DNA of 64,000 nt from Microcoleus vaginatus HSN003 (GCF_022701255.1 NZ_CP031705.1:6014001-6078000), one strand, 5' to 3'; shown: positions 26,424 to 35,989, numbered from the stretch's first letter. Translations and numbers: made by a program. Notes: generated by a model from the sequence alone, not told the origin.

Positions 26424-27515
26424 ATGACTAACGACTATTCCGATTTTTTGCCTCAACTGCGTGCCTCAACAGAGCAATTATTGAAAAGATTAGACTGCTT
26501 CGATCAAGCGCAGGTATTAGCGATCGGAGATTTGACCTTGGACGAGTTTCTTACCGGACAAGTAGAGCGAATTTCCCGCGAAGCACCTGTGTTGATTTTG
26601 CGCTACGAAAATACTCAGCAAGTACCCGGAGGTGGCGCAAATGCTGTCTATAATTTGGCCAAACTGGGAGGCAAAGTAAAAGTTGCTGGTTTGGTGGGAA
26701 AAGACGACCAGGGAAAGGCTTTGTGCGGTATTTTTGAGGCGGCGGGAATTGATACGGGTGGGATTTTGATCGATTTGCAGCGTCCAACTGTCACCAAAAC
26801 TCGAATTTCCGGGCACGCGCGGCAGTCGGTGACTCAGCAAATTGTCAGAGTCGATCGCAAATCGGACGAGTTGCCGGATTTAGATTTGCAGTTGCAACTG
26901 TCAGACTACATCCGGCAGCAAATACCGACAGTAGATGCAGTGGTTTGTTCCGACTACGGCGACGGAGTTTTGACGAATTTGGCGATCGAATCGGCAGTGG
27001 TTCCCGGCAAAACAATTGTAGACGCTCAAACCAATTTGCAGCGATATTCCGGAGCAATGTTATTTACTCCGAACTTGCCCGAAGCCGAGCAAGCCGTCGG
27101 ATATGCTATCAAAAACCCTCAAACTTTAATGCAAGCAGGACGCGATTTATTGAACTTAACTCAAGCTCAAAAAATCCTGATTACTCGCGGCGAAGAAGGG
27201 ATGACTTTGTTTGAAAGAGCGAACGGCGAAGAAATCAAAAATTCACCACCTCCAACATCCATTTGTGAAAAGGGGGAATTTGCCATTCAAAGTTGGGACA
27301 TTCCCCCTTTTAACAAGACTGATGTATTCGACGTAACCGGTGCTGGAGATACAGTTGTAGCAGCAATGACTTTAGCTTTGTGCGTCGGTGCATCTGGTTG
27401 GGAAGCGGCAGTTTTGGGCAATTTGGCGGCTAGTATTGTTGTGCGTCAATTCGGTACGGCAACGACGACAGCAGACGAAATGAAAGAAGCTTTGAAAACG
27501 ATGATTGATCACTAA
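26424..27515 (+). CDS. PfkB-family sugar kinase, RfaE/HldE kinase-domain type
   Basis: 363 residues. It starts LPQLRASTEQLLKRL, with ILRYENTQQVPGGGANAVYN (substrate motif) and DVFDVTGAGDTVVAAMTLAL (ATP/anion-hole motif with the catalytic Asp). VLAIGDLTLDEFLTGQVERI at the start of the domain is typical of D-glycero-D-manno-heptose-7-phosphate kinases. The nucleotidyltransferase half is absent. The start ATG lies in an AATGACTAACGACT heptamer-like stretch. Residues about 275-300 are encoded by a palindromic insertion (27268-27311). Confidence 0.8.
   Translation: MTNDYSDFLPQLRASTEQLLKRLDCFDQAQVLAIGDLTLDEFLTGQVERISREAPVLILRYENTQQVPGGGANAVYNLAKLGGKVKVAGLVGKDDQGKALCGIFEAAGIDTGGILIDLQRPTVTKTRISGHARQSVTQQIVRVDRKSDELPDLDLQLQLSDYIRQQIPTVDAVVCSDYGDGVLTNLAIESAVVPGKTIVDAQTNLQRYSGAMLFTPNLPEAEQAVGYAIKNPQTLMQAGRDLLNLTQAQKILITRGEEGMTLFERANGEEIKNSPPPTSICEKGEFAIQSWDIPPFNKTDVFDVTGAGDTVVAAMTLALCVGASGWEAAVLGNLAASIVVRQFGTATTTADEMKEALKTMIDH
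27268..27311. repeat. Palindrome inside the PfkB-type kinase gene
   Basis: AAAAGGGGGAAT (27268-27279) is the exact inverse of ATTCCCCCTTTT (27300-27311), with a 20-base loop. The frame stays open. Confidence 0.75.
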
Positions 27516-27540
27516 TCAGTTGTAATGGGTGATTGATTAT

Positions 27541-27658
27541 TACTTGTTCCCAGGCTCTGCCTGGTAACGCAGATCCGGAGGCTCAGCCTCCAATTTTCCC
27601 GATCGCTTTTCGAGGCCGAGGCTCTGGATATAGGTTCCCAGGCAGAGCCGGGGAACCA
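27541..27658. repeat. GTTCCCAGGC/GCCTGG palindromic repeat, copy 1
   Basis: GTTCCCAGGCTCTGCCTGG near 27545 is mirrored by GTTCCCAGGCAGAGCCGGGG near 27632, with a GGAGGCTCAGCCTCC inner palindrome. It lies between the convergent kinase and CapA genes. Copies are at 37257-37365 and 41246-41312 (degraded), with a core at 301-315. Confidence 0.75.
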
Positions 27659-27682
27659 GTTAAAATTCCCAATTCCCAATAA

Positions 27683-29440
27683 CTACTTACTCTTTTTCAA
27701 AATTTGTCCCTTGTCATCAATTGTCAAACCGCTATTGGGAAAATCGCTCTTTGTCAAACGGTCAATCAACCCCACAGTCCTAAAATTGTTATCAACAGCC
27801 GGAACACCTCGGCCGTCAAGTTGGACGGGGATAATCTTACCAGAAACAAAATCCCCTTGCGGAGTCATTTTCACATCCAAAATTAGAGATTGACCGAGTG
27901 CTCCTGCCGTGGACAAAGTGCGATAACCCAAAAAATTGCCCAGGGAATAAGCAATCAATTTCCCTTTATAAAGTTCCATCGCTCGGGGAACGTGCGGGCC
28001 ATGTCCCAAAATCAAATCTGCTCCCGCATCAATCATCGTCCGCGAAAACAAAACCATATTTCCCCGGTTTTCTCCGTAAAAGAACTCAGTTTTATTTCTC
28101 ACATTCAGAGCTCCCGTTCCTTCAGCTCCAGCATGAACTGATATCACTACAATATCAGCCTTTTCCTTAGCTTTTTTGACAACTTCTGATCCTGCTTTCA
28201 GTTCCAGCAAAGAATTGTGAACGTCGCCATAGTTGCTGAAACCGATAAATGCAAAATTCACACCCTTGACATTTTTATAAACAATTTGATCTCTTTTACC
28301 AACAGCCTTCATGCCATTGCTGTCGATGTTTTTAATCGTGTCATTAAATCCTTGCTCGTTAAAATCGTAAGAGTGATTGTTGGCAATACTCAAAATATCA
28401 AAACCAACATCTTTGAAGATTTTGGCGTAACTCGGAGGCGTCCGAAATGCAAACAGCATTCGTCCGCCACCTGCTTTGGAACTGTAGGGATAATCGGTCA
28501 TCGTGCTTTCAAAATTGCCAAACAGAATATCAGCTCCTTTGAGGTACGGTTTTACGGCCGCCAATAAAAGCTCTTTTTTTGCCGGCAGTTTGTTGTAGGG
28601 ATAATTTGTGCCGGGGATCATGTCACCAACTGCTTTGATGCTGACAGTTGCGGGCACAATGGCAGGTTTTTTGGCAGCCGGGGAGGGCGATTTTGGATCT
28701 GCTGGAAGGGGTTTGGTTGCGGCTGCTGGTGCTGGTGTCGAGATCACTTCTTGTACCGCAGGCTTTGACGTGAGAGGGTTATTAGTAGCGGTGGTTGAGG
28801 ATTTGTAAAGTTGAGAAGCCAGAACAAAGCCGGATATCGGTACGAGAATTAGACTCAGAGCACCTACTGACAGCCCAGATTTTTTTGTTTTAGTGCCTAC
28901 TAATTTTGCCTGGGGTGATGGCTTTTGCTGCCGTTGGTTTGTGGGTTTTGGAGTTGGGATTTTAGGGGGTTGGGGCGGAGATTTTTCTGGTGTTTGAGTG
29001 GGCGCAGTTGTGACATTTTGAGGTTTTTCTAGCTTGGGCAAAGTCACAGGAATGGGAGAAGCGGCTACACTAGCGGCTACTGCTGCACTCGCAGCTACTG
29101 CGGCATTCACGGCAACTAACGGACTCACGGTTTCGGAAGTCAAGCGTTTTTTTAATTCTACGGTCTGAGTCCAAGCGGGCAATTGTTGGCCGTCGCGCCG
29201 CCCGTAAACTGTCACTGAGTAAAGGTTATTTGGTTGCAGCCGCTGCAACCCTTTGACTGCGACTCGGAGACAGGCTTCTTCTGCGGGTAAATGTTCTGCT
29301 TCCAGCAGCAGGTGCAGGGTGTCATTTTCGCGGCTGGCTTTGGCCGTGACGCCGAAGCTTTGGAGTGCTTGGCTGATCAGAAAGGCGATCGCCCTGGCAT
29401 CGCCTTCTTTTGCTAAATTTAAAATATCTTGTTGGCTCAC
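27683..29440 (-). CDS. CapA-like metallophosphatase-fold protein, membrane anchored
   Basis: 585 residues from GTG 29440 (a GTG at 29458 adds six). GAGGC stands just before 29440. Residues 1-100 form a small domain (SQQDILNLAKEGDARAIAFL), then an Ala/Pro-rich linker. One membrane helix follows (LSLILVPISGFVLASQLYKS), then a second linker. A CapA/PgsA domain occupies the last about 310 residues: IKAVGDMIPGTNYP, ILFGNFESTM, FDILSIANNHSYDF and DLILGHGPHVPRAM. CapA proteins take part in poly-gamma-glutamate capsule export or anchoring, but cyanobacterial homologues are uncharacterised. Confidence 0.85.
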   Translation of the reverse strand: MSQQDILNLAKEGDARAIAFLISQALQSFGVTAKASRENDTLHLLLEAEHLPAEEACLRVAVKGLQRLQPNNLYSVTVYGRRDGQQLPAWTQTVELKKRLTSETVSPLVAVNAAVAASAAVAASVAASPIPVTLPKLEKPQNVTTAPTQTPEKSPPQPPKIPTPKPTNQRQQKPSPQAKLVGTKTKKSGLSVGALSLILVPISGFVLASQLYKSSTTATNNPLTSKPAVQEVISTPAPAAATKPLPADPKSPSPAAKKPAIVPATVSIKAVGDMIPGTNYPYNKLPAKKELLLAAVKPYLKGADILFGNFESTMTDYPYSSKAGGGRMLFAFRTPPSYAKIFKDVGFDILSIANNHSYDFNEQGFNDTIKNIDSNGMKAVGKRDQIVYKNVKGVNFAFIGFSNYGDVHNSLLELKAGSEVVKKAKEKADIVVISVHAGAEGTGALNVRNKTEFFYGENRGNMVLFSRTMIDAGADLILGHGPHVPRAMELYKGKLIAYSLGNFLGYRTLSTAGALGQSLILDVKMTPQGDFVSGKIIPVQLDGRGVPAVDNNFRTVGLIDRLTKSDFPNSGLTIDDKGQILKKSK

Positions 29441-29458
29441 AAACGCCTCTACTCTCAC

Positions 29459-30419
29459 ACTAGAAATTTAGCTCGATCTTATATCAAATTTGGCGACACA
29501 AGATTAAATAGCCAGAGATTTAACTTAAGTAAGTAGGTACAAATAAACAGAACGTGGGGAGAGGGCGCGTGCGTGAAAGGGTATACTCGCTCTCACTATA
29601 GCTTCTAACTAAATCCGACCCTTCTTTTAGAAGATAGTATGATTTTTGGCGTTTGCTTGCTGAATACAATATTGCCTAACGGTTATCTTAGTCGATCGTC
29701 TAAACAGTTCTCTAGGAATCCTTGCAGGAGTAGTAAATTTTTTATCCCACCCCAACCCTCCCCGAACCCGATCTGAGTCCATAAGAAATTCACAAATGAT
29801 GCGAGGATTGCTATATCCGGCATAATTGCCCCCTTCAAATTAACATCGGTCAAATCAGCACTCTCTTTCTTACAGCATTTGTGGTAAATAAAAGGGATTT
29901 GTGAGCGTCGAGAGTGCATCCTGGAATGTACTGAAAATATGCGGTTTAGCAGCGAAGAATTAACGAAAAAACCTAGTTTCTCGTTACCAGTGCCAATGCC
30001 CCTGTCCCACTGTCGCCCAAATTCACACAAAAACGATCGACCTGCAGGCTCGGAAGCTTGTTAAACTTTTGGTCATGCCACGCTATTCGTGAGAAATCGA
30101 CGGCGAGCCACAATCGTCTGCTAGCGCCCCCGCAGTGCTGCGCTGCAGGGCCTGCACTGCACACTGCACGTAGGTGAGATTAGCTGCAATCAACTTTCTG
30201 GATGCGGCTAAAGTCGCAGCCGCCGATGTAGTTGTTCGTTTTAAACTAATTAAACTAATTATTTAAAGGAGTTGCACGTCAATGACACAATTGTGCTTAT
30301 GATATCTGGCTCGGTGCCCTCTCAAACCAGGGTTTTTCGTTAGTCTGGTGCTATTAGTGAGTTAGTTAAGCCCATAGCAGCTAGGATCGAGCTAACTCAA
30401 GGTTAAACTAAAGCTCGTC
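29459..30419. other. Gene-poor spacer of 961 bases
   Basis: No convincing gene. On the minus strand around 29810-29870 a short open stretch reads ADLTDVNLKGAIMPD, which is like three pentapeptide repeats and may be a gene remnant. A GC-rich palindromic cluster (GCAGTGCTGCGCTGCAGGGC) sits near 30130-30165. The last 120 bases probably carry the promoter of the HEAT gene. Confidence 0.5.
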
Positions 30420-31649
30420 ATGCGGCGTTGCCTCTCAAAACCCGGATTGAGTCTTATGGCGCATTACCGCTCCTCTGTATGTTTGTTAACCTGCATTGCC
30501 TGTCTGGGCGCTGCGTTCAGTCCAAGTGCGGACGGAAAGCACCAGGCTCTCAATGCTTCCTACCGGGCTGTTTCCCCAGAAATTGCTCAGGCGAACTCTC
30601 CCCCAGACGATCGCCAGGATTCCAAGCCTCCAAAACCGTCTCCAGCGCCCGATAAAAACAAATCTCAGCCGTCCAAAACGTCCAAATCTAATTCTAAGAT
30701 CCCGAGATCGGTATCCAATTTGATCGTCATTTTGTCTGGTCAGCGGGGGCTCTTAATGTTGGGTTTGGCAGCAGTTGTCGTCACGGCAGCGGCAGTATTT
30801 ATCATGCTCAAATTAGTTAGCAGTGACGAGGCAAATCATTCTAAGCGAAGACGGGGAAGATTTGATCGCCACAACCCAAGAAACTCTCAATTTACTAATC
30901 CCGATTCTCCTACAAACTCGCACGGAAATACACAGCAAGAGAATTCTTCTGGGCTATCAAAACCGCTGTCAGCCTTGCCCTACCCTTTGGATTTGCCAAA
31001 AGACAACAGTCTCGACAGCAGCGATCGATCTTTTCTCCGGGAATCCGGGGAATCAGAATCCGACGATGCAGCATTCGAGGGCGATGGAATTAATTCCGAC
31101 ACCTCACCCTTGGAAAGTCACAGCAATGGGTACAGCAACACAGGTTTCAACATTCCCGAAACAACTAATCAAGGCGATTCCCTAGCGAGTCGCAAGAAAG
31201 ATATTGCCCTTTCCGAAACGGATGGTAGACCTAAAGTTGATATTATTGAAGCACTGATTGAAGATTTGCAGCACCTAAATCCGGCAAAAAGAGGCAAAGC
31301 AATTTGGGAACTAGGCCAACGGGGAGATTCCAGAGCAGTTGAGCCGTTGCTCGATTTGCTACCAAATTCCGACTCGAAGCAGTACAGTTTAGTTTTGGCA
31401 AGTCTCTCGGAAATTGGCATTCGCACGCTCAAACCCATGAATAATGCGTGGTCAATTTCGGTGCAAAATGAAAATCCCGAAGTGCGTAAAAATGCAATTC
31501 GCGACTTGACGCGGGTTTACGAATTGGTGAATCAAATCAGTTACTTGTTGCACCGTGCGACGGACGATCCCGATCCAGAAGTTCAGGAAACTGCTCGCTG
31601 GGCAATCAATCAGTTGAATCGCATCCGTCCGCGTTCTGGGATGGATTAA
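30420..31649 (+). CDS. Membrane-anchored HEAT-repeat protein
   Basis: 409 residues. The N-terminal hydrophobic segment (SVCLLTCIACLGAAFSPSAD) looks like a signal. A Pro/Lys/Ser-rich stretch follows, then a second strong membrane helix near residues 110-130 (GLLMLGLAAVVVTAAAVFIM) and a long low-complexity Ser/Asn/Asp linker. The last about 140 residues are HEAT-type helical repeats (NPAKRGKAIWELGQRGDSRA, NPEVRKNAIRDL, DPEVQETARWAINQL). HEAT repeats bind proteins; in cyanobacteria some are phycobilin lyase-like, but the lyase features are not seen here. Specific role unknown. Confidence 0.75.
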   Translation: MRRCLSKPGLSLMAHYRSSVCLLTCIACLGAAFSPSADGKHQALNASYRAVSPEIAQANSPPDDRQDSKPPKPSPAPDKNKSQPSKTSKSNSKIPRSVSNLIVILSGQRGLLMLGLAAVVVTAAAVFIMLKLVSSDEANHSKRRRGRFDRHNPRNSQFTNPDSPTNSHGNTQQENSSGLSKPLSALPYPLDLPKDNSLDSSDRSFLRESGESESDDAAFEGDGINSDTSPLESHSNGYSNTGFNIPETTNQGDSLASRKKDIALSETDGRPKVDIIEALIEDLQHLNPAKRGKAIWELGQRGDSRAVEPLLDLLPNSDSKQYSLVLASLSEIGIRTLKPMNNAWSISVQNENPEVRKNAIRDLTRVYELVNQISYLLHRATDDPDPEVQETARWAINQLNRIRPRSGMD

Positions 31650-31756
31650 TAAATGGAGCTATTTTCAACTTATTTGAAAATAGAGATTTGAGATGGGAGA
31701 ATTTATAATTTAGATTATGGTAAAATTAGTGAAGGGTGACTAATGATTAAGGACTA

Positions 31757-32842
31757 ATGACTAATAACACTTTAAAACTATTGTTTCTCTCAACTTCGGT
31801 CGGTCAACTAGGTTCGGGGTTGGGTGGCGGTGTCGAACTTACAGTCCTTAACATTGCTAAAGAATTGCAGAGTCGCGGTCATAAAATAGCAGTTGTAGCG
31901 CCGATAGGTTCAGTCTTAGAATCAATTCCAGTAATCGAAATAACGGGTGATTTGCAAGTAACCGCCCAAACACAAGATTACAATGATCCTATTGTGATGC
32001 CCGCAGATTCTGTGCTGGCGAATATGTGGGAATATGCTCGCCAAGTTCAGGATGAATGGGATGTCATTGTTAATTTTGCCTACGATTGGCTGCCGTTTTA
32101 TTTGACACCATTTTTTAGGACTCCGATCGCACATTTGATCAGCATGGGCTCCCTTTCTGCTGCCCTCGATCGCATCGCCGGACAAACCGCCCTCCAGTTT
32201 CCTGGTACGATCGGAGTTCACACCGCTTCTCAAGCCAAAACCTTCGCCTTTGCCGATGAATGTCAGTTGTTGGGAAATGGCATAGATTTATCCCTGTACG
32301 AATTTTGCAACCAACCGCAGTCTCAATTAGCTTGGTTAGGCCGCATCGCCCCGGAGAAAGGCTTAGAAGATGCAGTAGCAGCAGCGAAAATTACAGGCAT
32401 TCCCCTGAAAATTATGGGCAAAATGCAAGATGAGGATTATTGGCAAAAAATTTGTGCAGATTACCCGGATGCTCCGGTAGAATATTTAGGGTTTCTGACA
32501 ACAACCCAAATGCAAGAGCAAGTCCGTCAGTGCCGAGCATTGTTGATGACGCCACGTTGGGTGGAAGCTTTCGGAAATGTCGCGATCGAGGCTTTAGCGT
32601 GCGGTGTGCCTGTGATTGCTTACGAGCGCGGGGGGCCGGCGGAAATTGTTAAAGACGGACTGACGGGCTTTTTAGTGGAGCCTGATAGCGTAAATGGCTT
32701 GGTAGGTGCGATCGCCCGCTTAGACCAAATTGACCGCAGCGCTTGCAGGCGACAAGCAGAGGTAGAATATTCTTTAGCAGCTTTGGGCGATCGTTGTGAA
32801 CACTGGTTCAAATCTATCACTGCTAGTAGGGTGAGTCAGTAA
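31757..32842 (+). CDS. GT4-family glycosyltransferase
   Basis: 361 residues with the retaining GT-B pattern. The glycine-rich N-terminal loop is LGSGLGGGVELTVLNIAKEL. The donor domain begins SQLAWLGRIAPEKGLEDAVA. The E-x7-E motif is EAFGNVAIE, followed by ALACGVPVIAYERGGPAEIV. Related cyanobacterial proteins are annotated as UDP-glucose:tetrahydrobiopterin- or sterol-type transferases without proof. The ATG is embedded in an ACTAATG heptamer run (31738-31766), so the first residues (MTNN) come from the repeat. Confidence 0.8.
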   Translation: MTNNTLKLLFLSTSVGQLGSGLGGGVELTVLNIAKELQSRGHKIAVVAPIGSVLESIPVIEITGDLQVTAQTQDYNDPIVMPADSVLANMWEYARQVQDEWDVIVNFAYDWLPFYLTPFFRTPIAHLISMGSLSAALDRIAGQTALQFPGTIGVHTASQAKTFAFADECQLLGNGIDLSLYEFCNQPQSQLAWLGRIAPEKGLEDAVAAAKITGIPLKIMGKMQDEDYWQKICADYPDAPVEYLGFLTTTQMQEQVRQCRALLMTPRWVEAFGNVAIEALACGVPVIAYERGGPAEIVKDGLTGFLVEPDSVNGLVGAIARLDQIDRSACRRQAEVEYSLAALGDRCEHWFKSITASRVSQ

Positions 32843-32977
32843 TAATACTGGCACATTTTTAGAAAGATTCGCTGACTGATGCACCTTACAAGTTTATTGA
32901 ACAGCAATTCAAATCTATTCTAAAATTGAGTTAAATAAACTCTTAATCGACCACAAAAAAAGCAAACTGAAAAAACT

Positions 32978-33739
32978 ATGGCAACCGAACGTTTAGTGCT
33001 TTTATCCAGTAGAGAAATCGAAAAAATGCGCCAAGCAGGTCGTTTAGCGGCCGAACTTCTGCTACATCTAGAACCGATGGTAAAACCCGGTGTTAGCACT
33101 CTGGAAATTAACGACGAAGCCGAACGCTGGACTTTGGCACACGGAGCAAAAAGCGCTCCGCTAGGCTATAAAGGATTTCCAAAATCTCTGTGTGCCAGCG
33201 TCAATGAAGTAGTCTGTCACGGCATCCCCAATGCGAAACAAATTCTTAAAGAAGGTGACATTATTAATATTGATGTAACGCCTTTAGTTGATGGTTATCA
33301 TGGCGATACTTCCAAAACTTTTTTTGTGGGCCAACCTTCACCGGTAGCGAAAAAGTTAGTTGAAGTAACCGAGGAATGTTTAAGAAGAGGAATTGCGGAA
33401 GTCAAACCGGGTGCTCGTACCGGCGACATCGGTGCAGCGATTCAAGAATATGCTGAAGCACAAGGTTTTTCGGTAGTGCGAAATTTTGCGGGGCACGGGA
33501 TTCACCGAGTCTTTCACACTGAACCGGAAATTTTGCATTACGGCAAGCGGGGCACAGGAAAAAAGCTCAGACAAGGCATGGTTTTTACGATCGAGCCGAT
33601 GATTAATGAGGGTACTTGGGAAGTGGAAATTCTCGCCGATGGTTGGACTTCTATCACCAAGGATGGAAAGCTTTCGGCTCAATTCGAGCACACGCTAGCT
33701 GTGACTGATTCTGGGGTGGAAATTCTGACTTTACCGTAG
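32978..33739 (+). CDS. map: Methionine aminopeptidase, type I
   Basis: 253 residues. The five metal ligands are visible: Asp in NIDVTPLVDGYHGDTSKTFF (two), His in FAGHGIHRVFHTEP, Glu in FTIEPMINEGTW and Glu in SAQFEHTLAVT. It removes the initiator methionine from new proteins in the cytosol. The N-terminus lacks the SEC-C extension found in some cyanobacterial paralogues. It follows the GT4 by 135 bases, so operon status is unclear. Confidence 0.95.
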   Translation: MATERLVLLSSREIEKMRQAGRLAAELLLHLEPMVKPGVSTLEINDEAERWTLAHGAKSAPLGYKGFPKSLCASVNEVVCHGIPNAKQILKEGDIINIDVTPLVDGYHGDTSKTFFVGQPSPVAKKLVEVTEECLRRGIAEVKPGARTGDIGAAIQEYAEAQGFSVVRNFAGHGIHRVFHTEPEILHYGKRGTGKKLRQGMVFTIEPMINEGTWEVEILADGWTSITKDGKLSAQFEHTLAVTDSGVEILTLP

Positions 33740-33796
33740 TAATGATTAACAAACAATCTGAAAAACTCACTCCTAAATCAATAATCAACCATATCC

Positions 33797-34001
33797 CGTA
33801 GGGGCGGGTTTCACAGACAATATCTAACGATTATCAACAATCTAGATAAACCCGCCCCGCCACAACCGATAACCCAAATCAACCTGAAATTTCCATCGAA
33901 TCCGAAAATGTAGGTTTGTATTTATGGGTGGGTGGGGGCGGGTTTTCGAGATTGTCTGTTTCAGTCAGAAATTGTCTGTAAAACCCGCCCCTACCGAATT
34001 A
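33797..34001. repeat. Two GGGCGGGTTT palindromic repeats, copies 2 and 3
   Basis: 33797-33868 is GTAGGGGCGGGTTTCACAG mirrored by ATAAACCCGCCCCGCC. 33922-34001 is GGTGGGGGCGGGTTTTCGAG mirrored by GTAAAACCCGCCCCTACC. They fill most of the 312-base gap between map and the S66 peptidase gene. Confidence 0.75.
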
Positions 34002-34023
34002 CGATCGATTCACCAAACACGAT

Positions 34024-34056
34024 ATAACTAATAACTAATAACTAATAACTAATGAC
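34024..34056. repeat. ACTAATA/ACTAATG heptamer array overlapping a start codon
   Basis: At least four 7 bp units end in ACTAATGACTGAC. The ATG at 34052 used by the S66 peptidase gene is part of the last unit. Confidence 0.8.
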
Positions 34057-34981
34057 TGACATAAAATTTCTGCAACCAGGAGATTTGCTCAAAGTAATTG
34101 CCCCTAGTGGCACTTTGCGAGAATCAACCAACTTTGAAAAGGGTGTAGAAATTTGGAAATCCCGCGGCTATCGAATTGAATTAAGCTCGGGTTTTGACGA
34201 TCGCTGGGGCTATTTGGCCGGTTCCGACGAAAACCGCGTCCGACAGCTCGCAGATGCCCTCAATGACCCAGATTGTCGCGGTATTCTCTGTGTTCGAGGC
34301 GGTTTCGGCAGCACTCGACTTTTGGAAAAAGGAAATGTGGGAAAGGCGGAAAATTCCCAATTTCCAACTCCCGATTCCCATCCGCCGAAATGGTTAATCG
34401 GCTTTTCAGATATTACTGCTTTGCTGTGGAATCAGGCTAAATTGGGTGTTTGGGGTGTTCACGGGCCGATGCTGACAACTTTGGCTGCGGAACCGGATTG
34501 GTCTGTCGATCGACTTTTTGACTGCATAGAAGGTCGTCCCTTACAATCTTTGCAAGGTAAAGGATGGGGCAGCGGAAAAGCCACCGGGCGGCTGTTTCCG
34601 GCGAATCTGACGGTTGCTTCTCATTTGCTCGGAACCCCGTATCAACCGGATTTGACCGGGGTTATTCTCGCATTTGAGGATGTTTCCGAGGCTCCTTACA
34701 GGGTCGATCGAATGTTGACTTTGTGGCGGATGGCGGGGGCTTTCGCTGGGGTGCGGGGCATTGCTTTGGGGCGCTTCAGTCGTTGCGAGATTGAGCCGAG
34801 TATTCCCAGTTTTAGCATGGAAGAGGTTTTGCGCGATCGGCTGGGGGACTTGAATATTCCCATTGTCTCGGATTTGCCCTTCGGCCACGAGGGGGTTAAC
34901 GCTGCTTTACCCATGGGAATTAGCGCTAGTCTCGACGCTGAATCGGGATTGCTGATTTGTGGCGATAAATCGCAACTTTAG
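34052..34981 (+). CDS. LD-carboxypeptidase family protein (peptidase S66)
   Basis: 309 residues. LQPGDLLKVIAPSGTLRES opens the domain. The nucleophile Ser is in CVRGGFGSTRLLEKG, then GFSDITALLW. The Glu is in LAFEDVSEAPYRVDRMLTLW and the His in LPFGHEGVNAALPMG, which completes the Ser-Glu-His triad. S66 enzymes cleave the LD-bond of tetrapeptides in peptidoglycan recycling, or microcin-like peptides. About 20 residues after RLLEKG (containing NSQFPTPDSHPP) look like a translated repeat insertion in a loop. Confidence 0.85.
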   Translation: MTDIKFLQPGDLLKVIAPSGTLRESTNFEKGVEIWKSRGYRIELSSGFDDRWGYLAGSDENRVRQLADALNDPDCRGILCVRGGFGSTRLLEKGNVGKAENSQFPTPDSHPPKWLIGFSDITALLWNQAKLGVWGVHGPMLTTLAAEPDWSVDRLFDCIEGRPLQSLQGKGWGSGKATGRLFPANLTVASHLLGTPYQPDLTGVILAFEDVSEAPYRVDRMLTLWRMAGAFAGVRGIALGRFSRCEIEPSIPSFSMEEVLRDRLGDLNIPIVSDLPFGHEGVNAALPMGISASLDAESGLLICGDKSQL

Positions 34982-35146
34982 ATTAGGGATCAACGTCTAT
35001 AAATTTAACATGAGATTTTGCACCCGCTAAATAGCGGGGTTGGGTGAGGTTGACACGCTTGGCAGAAATTACATTTAAAATGGATTGTGTATGCAAATGT
35101 CGGCGCCAAGAAAGCAAAAAGATTTTAAATTTTTCCAGAGGTTGAG

Positions 35147-35929
35147 ATGAAAGCACACAAGTTGTTAAACAGTATTGCTGCCGCAGTCCTAGTTACGGGA
35201 TTGGCACTTACGGGGATTTCCTCAAGTGCGGTTGGCGAACAGATAGGGAATAACGATCGCATAGATGGAGTAATTCGCCGCACTTCGCCGATTTACCGTT
35301 TCCGGAATATGTGGGTTCCGGGATCTCCCACGGAAGAATTGCGCGGCCAAGAATACACATTCAGCGCAAGGGAAGGCGACAACATTGAAGTATTTTTAGA
35401 CACAGATAGAAGTCGCGGTTTTACTCCCGTCCTGGTGCTATTTTACGGGAACAACAAACAAGTCGCTTTTACGCAAGAGCGTTCTTTTAATTATCAAATT
35501 CCCCGTACTGGCGATTACAAGCTTTTAGTGTTAGCAAAAGATGCGGCTAGAGGCGGAAATTATACACTGGAAGTTTCGGGAATTGATGGGGACAACAGAC
35601 GAGCTCGCAATTCGCGGGACGATTGGTACACGAGGCGAGATAGCGATCTAGATGACGGTCAATATGACAGAGCACAGATTCTAGAAGATGATTTTGGCTT
35701 GCGGTCTGTTGATTGTCGCGAGAGACGTTCTATGGTCAGAGTCAGGTTTGATGAGGGAAATCAAGACTCGACTTACTGCGCTGTACCGAATAGAGCTTTT
35801 CCGGCGGGAGATTATTACTACAATTCGCGGACTAGAAATTTAGACTCCGCGAGGCGGAATGATAGTAGATTCGATGCGGGCCGAGATCAATGTCGCGTAT
35901 CCGTGGGCGGAGTCTGTGTGACGAGGTAA
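35147..35929 (+). CDS. Exported protein with PPC-like domain
   Basis: 260 residues. The signal peptide is KLLNSIAAAVLVTGLALTGI followed by SSSAVGEQ. The middle (about 80-150: YTFSAREGDNIEVFLDTDRS, then YQIPRTGDYKLLVLA and GGNYTLEVSG) resembles the bacterial pre-peptidase C-terminal beta domain. The C-terminal third is Arg/Asp rich with paired cysteines and no known domain. GAGGTTGAG precedes the ATG. Likely periplasmic or outer-membrane associated; function unknown. Confidence 0.7.
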   Translation: MKAHKLLNSIAAAVLVTGLALTGISSSAVGEQIGNNDRIDGVIRRTSPIYRFRNMWVPGSPTEELRGQEYTFSAREGDNIEVFLDTDRSRGFTPVLVLFYGNNKQVAFTQERSFNYQIPRTGDYKLLVLAKDAARGGNYTLEVSGIDGDNRRARNSRDDWYTRRDSDLDDGQYDRAQILEDDFGLRSVDCRERRSMVRVRFDEGNQDSTYCAVPNRAFPAGDYYYNSRTRNLDSARRNDSRFDAGRDQCRVSVGGVCVTR

Positions 35930-35953
35930 GTAGGTCAAACTGTAGGGCGGAAT

Positions 35954-35989
35954 CAGAAACCCGGTTTCTTCGGAGAAACCGGGTTTCTG
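35954..35989. terminator. Perfect 16 bp hairpin with TCGG loop
   Basis: CAGAAACCCGGTTTCT (35954-35969) and AGAAACCGGGTTTCTG (35974-35989) pair perfectly around a four-base loop, 25 bases after the exported-protein stop. It is the most perfect member of the AAACCCGG hairpin family and a likely terminator, though the T-run after it is short. Confidence 0.7.

Noticed and set aside
29683-30030. Minus-strand open frame with a few pentapeptide-like residues
   Set aside because: Only about 15 residues look like pentapeptide repeats; the rest has no family character and no ribosome-binding site.
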